Below are positions 60,430 through 64,000 of a stretch of DNA of 64,000 nucleotides, one piece after another. The notes beneath the pieces are model-generated. The model had not been told where the DNA came from, did no database searches, and was given only the letters and a program-made list of their open reading frames with translations. The stretch's first letter is position 1; each line of letters begins with the position of its first letter. The translations under genes and the position numbers were made by a program. The stretch is from contig OX578153.1 of NCBI GenBank assembly GCA_951213105.1, forward strand, positions 50,864,539 to 50,928,538, given 5' to 3'. The DNA is from Amaurobius ferox (taxonomy: Eukaryota; Arthropoda; Arachnida; Araneae; Amaurobiidae).

Positions 60430-60594
60430 TTCAACATTCACCATTAGTGCATGGTGAATGTCGACATTTGCCGGTGTAAGTGAGAAATAAGGATATTTGG
60501 CAAATATTTTGGACATACACCAAGCGACTATGTGTATGTTGACATTCACCGGTGAAAGTCGACATTCTCTAAATTTCGGTCTTTCACGGCAACA
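60430..60594 (+). repeat. Right subterminal motif cluster of Ginger-like element 2
   Basis: ATGGTGAATGTCGACATTTG, GTTGACATTCACCGGTGAAA and GTCGACATTCTC, then the terminus TTTCACGGCAACA. Confidence 0.65.
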
Positions 60595-60789
60595 TATATA
60601 TTATATATATATGTATATATAAAGCATATGTATATACATATACGTATTTTGGGCATAGCAACGGGAGTATTAAAAATATAAACGACGGATGTATTAAGTA
60701 AAATAACGTACCTCCCACCTGCTCGCTCGTTCATAAAAAGCCTGGACACATGGAACGTATCTTTCCTAGTGAAAAACATTACATAGTCC
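60595..60789. other. hAT-like element sequence between nested insertions
   Basis: Starts with TA-rich sequence at the Ginger insertion site and has no coding motif. Confidence 0.4.
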
Positions 60790-61930
60790 TAATTTAAGTA
60801 AAATTGTAGGGGCTAGTTAAACTAAAAGTTATGCCCAGGGAGGTGACTAAAAATATGCATATTCTGGCGATACGTACTGATGGTTCAGGCACTATAGCCA
60901 CCCGTAAAATCAAAATCGGTTGATTAGGAGGCGAGATAGAAAATTGGGGGGGGGGGGGGGTAACCAAAGTAAGAGTTACGCTCGGAGATTTGCCATATTA
61001 AAGTTGCATATCCAGGTGACATGTACAAATGGTAGAGAAACTCACTACAGCTATAAGCCGAACCAAAATCGCTTAATTAGAACCAGATATGTAAAATTCT
61101 GGGGACTAGTTAAACTAAAAGTTATACCCAGGGGTTGACACAAAAATATGTGTATCCAATTGAAATGTAAAAATGTTGCTCAGACTATATAGCCACCAGC
61201 AGAATCAAAATCGCTCAATTAGGAATTGAAATGTAAAATTCTGGGGACTAGTTAAACTAAAAGTTAAGCCCAGGGGTTGACGCAAAAAACGTATGTATAT
61301 TATATCCATCAAATATGTATATCAAGTTAATATGTACATGTGGGTCAGAGACTATAGCCACCATCTGAATCAAAATCGCTTTATTAGGAGTCGAGATGGA
61401 TAAGTGTGTGTGTATGTGTGTGTGGGGGGGGGGGGTGCTATTTGAAGTAAAAGTTACGCTCAAAGATTTATCACTATAAAGATGCAGATCCAGGTGACAT
61501 GTGCTAATGGTGCAGAGACTATAGCCATCAGTAAAATCAAAATCGCTCAATTAAGAGGTGAGATGGGAAATTGGAGGGGGGGGGGGGGCGTAACTGAAGT
61601 AAAAGTTAATCTCAGGGATTTCTCACAAAGATGCATATCCAGGTGACATGTACAAATGGTGCAGAGGCTATAGCCACTAGCAGAACCAAAATCTCTCAGT
61701 TAGGAAACGAGATGTAAAATTGGGGGAGCTAAGCTAAAAGTTACGTCCAGGGGCTTGGCACAAAATATATATTCAGGTGACACGTACAGATGGTGCAGAG
61801 ACTATAACCATGATTAGAATCAAACTCGCTGAATTAGAAGGCGAGATAAGAAATTTGGGGGCTACTTCAATTTAAATATAAGCCTAGGGCCAATATTATA
61901 AGTCTAGAGCCAATTTGGGGGCTACCAATA
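60790..61930 (+). repeat. ~145-bp satellite-like array inside the hAT-like element
   Basis: Seven to eight diverged units. The landmark AATCAAAATCGCTCAATTAG recurs after 60905, 61065, 61202, 61368, 61535, 61682 and 61818, with a variant of CCAGGTGACATGTACAAATG before it in most units and ACTAAAAGTTACGCCCAGGG-like sequence after it. Spacing varies from about 133 to 172, mainly through G runs (up to about 12 G) of different length. Not coding. Confidence 0.85.
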
Positions 61931-62761
61931 TAGTCGCCAGCGGTCGGGCCAAAATTTCCCGAAAAACGACGTCAGATAAAAGGATCATGTTGAAAATTTA
62001 ATTTTTAAGTTTTTTAACAAATACTTGGAATTTCTTTAATTTTTAGGCATTTTTTAATGTTAAATAGCTGAAAAAGTAAGACAGCTGGGTAAGTCAACTC
62101 AAACTAAATGTCCGAAACAACACATTTATGAAAGTGTCACTAAAAATAGCCTATGTGTGCCAAAAATTGGAAACTCGTGACGTTAGATGTTTGACTTCAA
62201 GAATTATTTTGAAGTCAAACATATTGAAATTCGTCACCAGCAGATCAACCAGAGCATAGAAATAAATCCCTTCCGGAAGAACAGAACAACAGACAAACTA
62301 CATCAGAAATGACGAAATGCGAAACAACTATAATAATTAAGACAACTGGGTGGGACAAACGATCCCTCAAACTGAGTGTCCTAAACAAGACACTTTATTC
62401 ACGATGGCCAGAAACCCCTAAAATATCATACCCCCCCCCCCTTCCCATCACCACACACGTACACTTAATTCTCTCATTTATTCAAATGTTTATTTAAACT
62501 TCCAAATTTATAACAAAGACGAGAATGAGAACAAACACATTCTTAAATGCAGAAAATTGAAGCCAAATTAGCGAACCTGAGCCAATTTGAAAAGTCCCTC
62601 TGCATGTTTTTCTACTCTTCTGTTTCTTTTTGGCTGGGGCGCGCTCAGTCCCGCAACACAATCTACTAGTAAATCTGCAATGTCTGGGTTTTTTTCACGC
62701 CAAATTTCTAATATTGCTCCTATAGGAGCAATATTAGAAATGGTATATATACCATTCTTTC
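61931..62761. other. hAT-like element interior, no intact gene
   Basis: Contains a C run near 62430 and a palindrome CTATAGGAGCAATATTAGAA around 62720. A minus-strand coding-like patch lies at about 62580-62740 (see the hAT-like element). Confidence 0.4.
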
Positions 62762-62926
62762 ACTCAGGAGATGCCGTAGGGGAAGGAGGGTACGGTCCCT
62801 GTGGATGCCTCCCCCACAGGGTTCCGGTCTAAATTGGGTAGCACTTCCCGACCGTCCAAACAGTTACCTTACACCTTTCTGGTAGGTCGGACGGTCTGGG
62901 TTTCAACAACAACTCAGGAGATGCCG
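62762..62926 (+). repeat. 5'-truncated SINE with 15-bp target duplication
   Basis: ACTCAGGAGATGCCG at 62762-62776 and again at 62912-62926 flanks a 135-base SINE piece with GGAAGGAGGGTACGGTCCCT and the GTCTGGGTTTCAACAACAAC tail. The perfect duplication proves retroposition into the hAT-like element and defines the tail of the family. Confidence 0.95.
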
Positions 62927-63216
62927 ATGGTAGGGACGCGGCTTTAAAAATATCCCTGTATTTTCCCCTATGTGTTGAAAATTCTGTGCAATATGGCTTT
63001 CGTGAGTCGACTTTCTCCGAAGAAAGGTGTAATGCTGCCACCTAGTGGCATTTTCATAACTTATTTTTAATAATTCTCGATTTAATTGAACCAAAAATTC
63101 AGATTTTTTCAATAGAAATTGTAATAAATCTGTATAACTAAAAAAATGATTTGGGGTGTTTACTCAATAGTGTCGCGCGTACTCCCCCCCCCCCAATGGC
63201 CGCCACTGCTAATCAA

Positions 63217-64000
63217 CAAATTGAAATACCAATTGTCCAGGGCTAGTGTTTGCCATTCTGTTCAGCTATCCAAGTGCTCCTCTAGAACATCTTAAATTGC
63301 AATTTTCTACGTTATAAAAATTCTAATATATGATTTCTGTTGTTAAAATGCATCAGCACTACTCATTTGCATGCTTTTACCCAATTCTTGTTAAGTAATT
63401 TTTACACAACATTCAGATTTAAAGAGATCTTTGTTGAGTATGATTAAATAGATTATATGTTTGTCAAAACAGGAACAATAACCAATATATGTATAATTTA
63501 TTTACGGTTCAAAAGTGCAAATTAATATGGTATAATACCAAATGTTCATCAAACTATGACAAAAATAAGTCAATGACAATAAAGTAATTACTAGGATTAG
63601 GCCACTATCTCTGCATGATGTAGACAGATTATGTTTCTAGTAGGTGCAAGTCCTTTTTGACTATTAAACGCTGCATAGGTAAGGCTACTAGAAAGACGTT
63701 TAGATTTTATTTTCCAATGTCTACAAATGCACCTTGCCTATCACTTGCTGGAATCGAGGATTTACCATTATTTTTTCTTTACCTGAATATTAAACTTTGC
63801 ACTCTAACATATTGAACAAAAGAAAAACAAAACAATGTAATTTGTTTTGCATTTTACATTGGACACAAATTGAAATACTTTCAAATGAATAAGATTTCTT
63901 TCTTACCAAACGAAGTCATAAAAGTAATAATGTTTAAGTTATAATAATGAAATTTTGATATATTTGTGTTAAAAATACCATACATGGCACCATGGTAAGA
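63217..64000. other. AT-rich DNA, no gene seen
   Basis: Outside the hAT-like element; no feature recognised. Confidence 0.4.

Larger units (their letters stand above)
57966..60594 (+). mobile_element. Ginger-like integrase DNA transposon 2, nested in the hAT-like element
   Basis: The left end TGTTACTGTGAAAG and the inverted right end TGTTGCCGTGAAAG match at 12 of 14 bases. The insertion is in a (TA)n tract, so the duplication (TATATA on both sides) is plausible but not informative. Subterminal CACCGGTGWATGTCGACA-type motifs occur in both orientations at 57979-58085 and 60430-60570. They differ completely from the subterminal motifs of element 1, although the integrases are related. The unit is 2.63 kb with one gene. 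Confidence 0.75.
57868..63208. mobile_element. hAT-like composite element with nested insertions
   Basis: The left end CAAGTGGCGGCTCGTGAG and the inverted right end CAGTGGCGGCCATTGG are imperfect TIRs. CTAATCAA flanks both sides; the match extends to CTAATCAACAA because of the element's first bases. Eight-base duplications and CAGNGGCGG ends are typical of hAT elements. No intact hAT transposase is seen. A minus-strand patch near 62590-62740 reads IGAILEIWREKNPDIADLL, with KRNRRVEKHAEGLFKLAQ further on, and may be remaining coding sequence. Nested inside are a Ginger-like element (57966-60594), a satellite array and a SINE. Confidence 0.75.

Overview
The window is eukaryotic, AT-rich and almost gene-free, and it looks like intergenic or intronic DNA of an arthropod genome. 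The evidence is the content: BEL/Pao, mariner, Tc1-like, hAT-like and Ginger-like transposons, a tRNA-derived SINE, minisatellites and long (TA)n runs. There are no operons, ribosome binding sites or dense coding. The KRBA2/SCAND3-type integrases and the SINE family suggest an arachnid, but that is an inference. Only one segment looks like a host gene: a 3'-terminal coding exon at 646-891 with its own poly(A) signal.

Layout. 1-955: last exon and 3' UTR of an unidentified gene. 2100-3262: a GC-richer ~111-bp tandem array with inverted units at its left end. 3290-4910: non-coding repeat family R1. 6363-7556: SINE copies and a short coding relic. 8446-11145: a complete but decayed Ginger-like integrase transposon with ~62-bp terminal inverted repeats (TIRs) and a 5-bp TTAAA target duplication. 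13106-14568: a mariner (D34D) interrupted by a SINE. 15840-24870: degenerate tandem repeats, relics of Tc1 and mariner transposases, a 33/34-bp minisatellite, a hAT-like MITE and an array of short hairpins. 25932-28281: a pair of 236-bp direct repeats that may be LTRs of a non-autonomous element. 29013-35034: a full-length BEL/Pao retrotransposon on the minus strand with two ~97% identical LTRs, a GCCAT duplication and several disabling changes. 35884-38490: two R1 copies in inverted orientation, arms over 1 kb. 40615-40890: an ancient SINE. 43655-48490: repeat family R2, a second copy of the coding relic, and a C-terminal relic of a Polinton-type DNA polymerase B. 53715-57392: two diverged copies of a ~0.85-kb block around a hAT-like end and a full-length SINE. 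57868-63208: a 5.3-kb hAT-like composite with an 8-bp CTAATCAA duplication. It contains a second Ginger-like transposon with a nearly intact integrase, a ~145-bp satellite array and a SINE with a 15-bp target duplication.

No gene set here forms a pathway. The proteins are mobile-element enzymes (integrases, transposases, Gag-Pol), nearly all broken, and the nesting gives a relative chronology. The most notable points are the two Ginger-like elements with different subterminal palindrome sets, the short retroposed tail that inserted in frame into one integrase, the two tail types of the SINE, and the very large inverted repeat.
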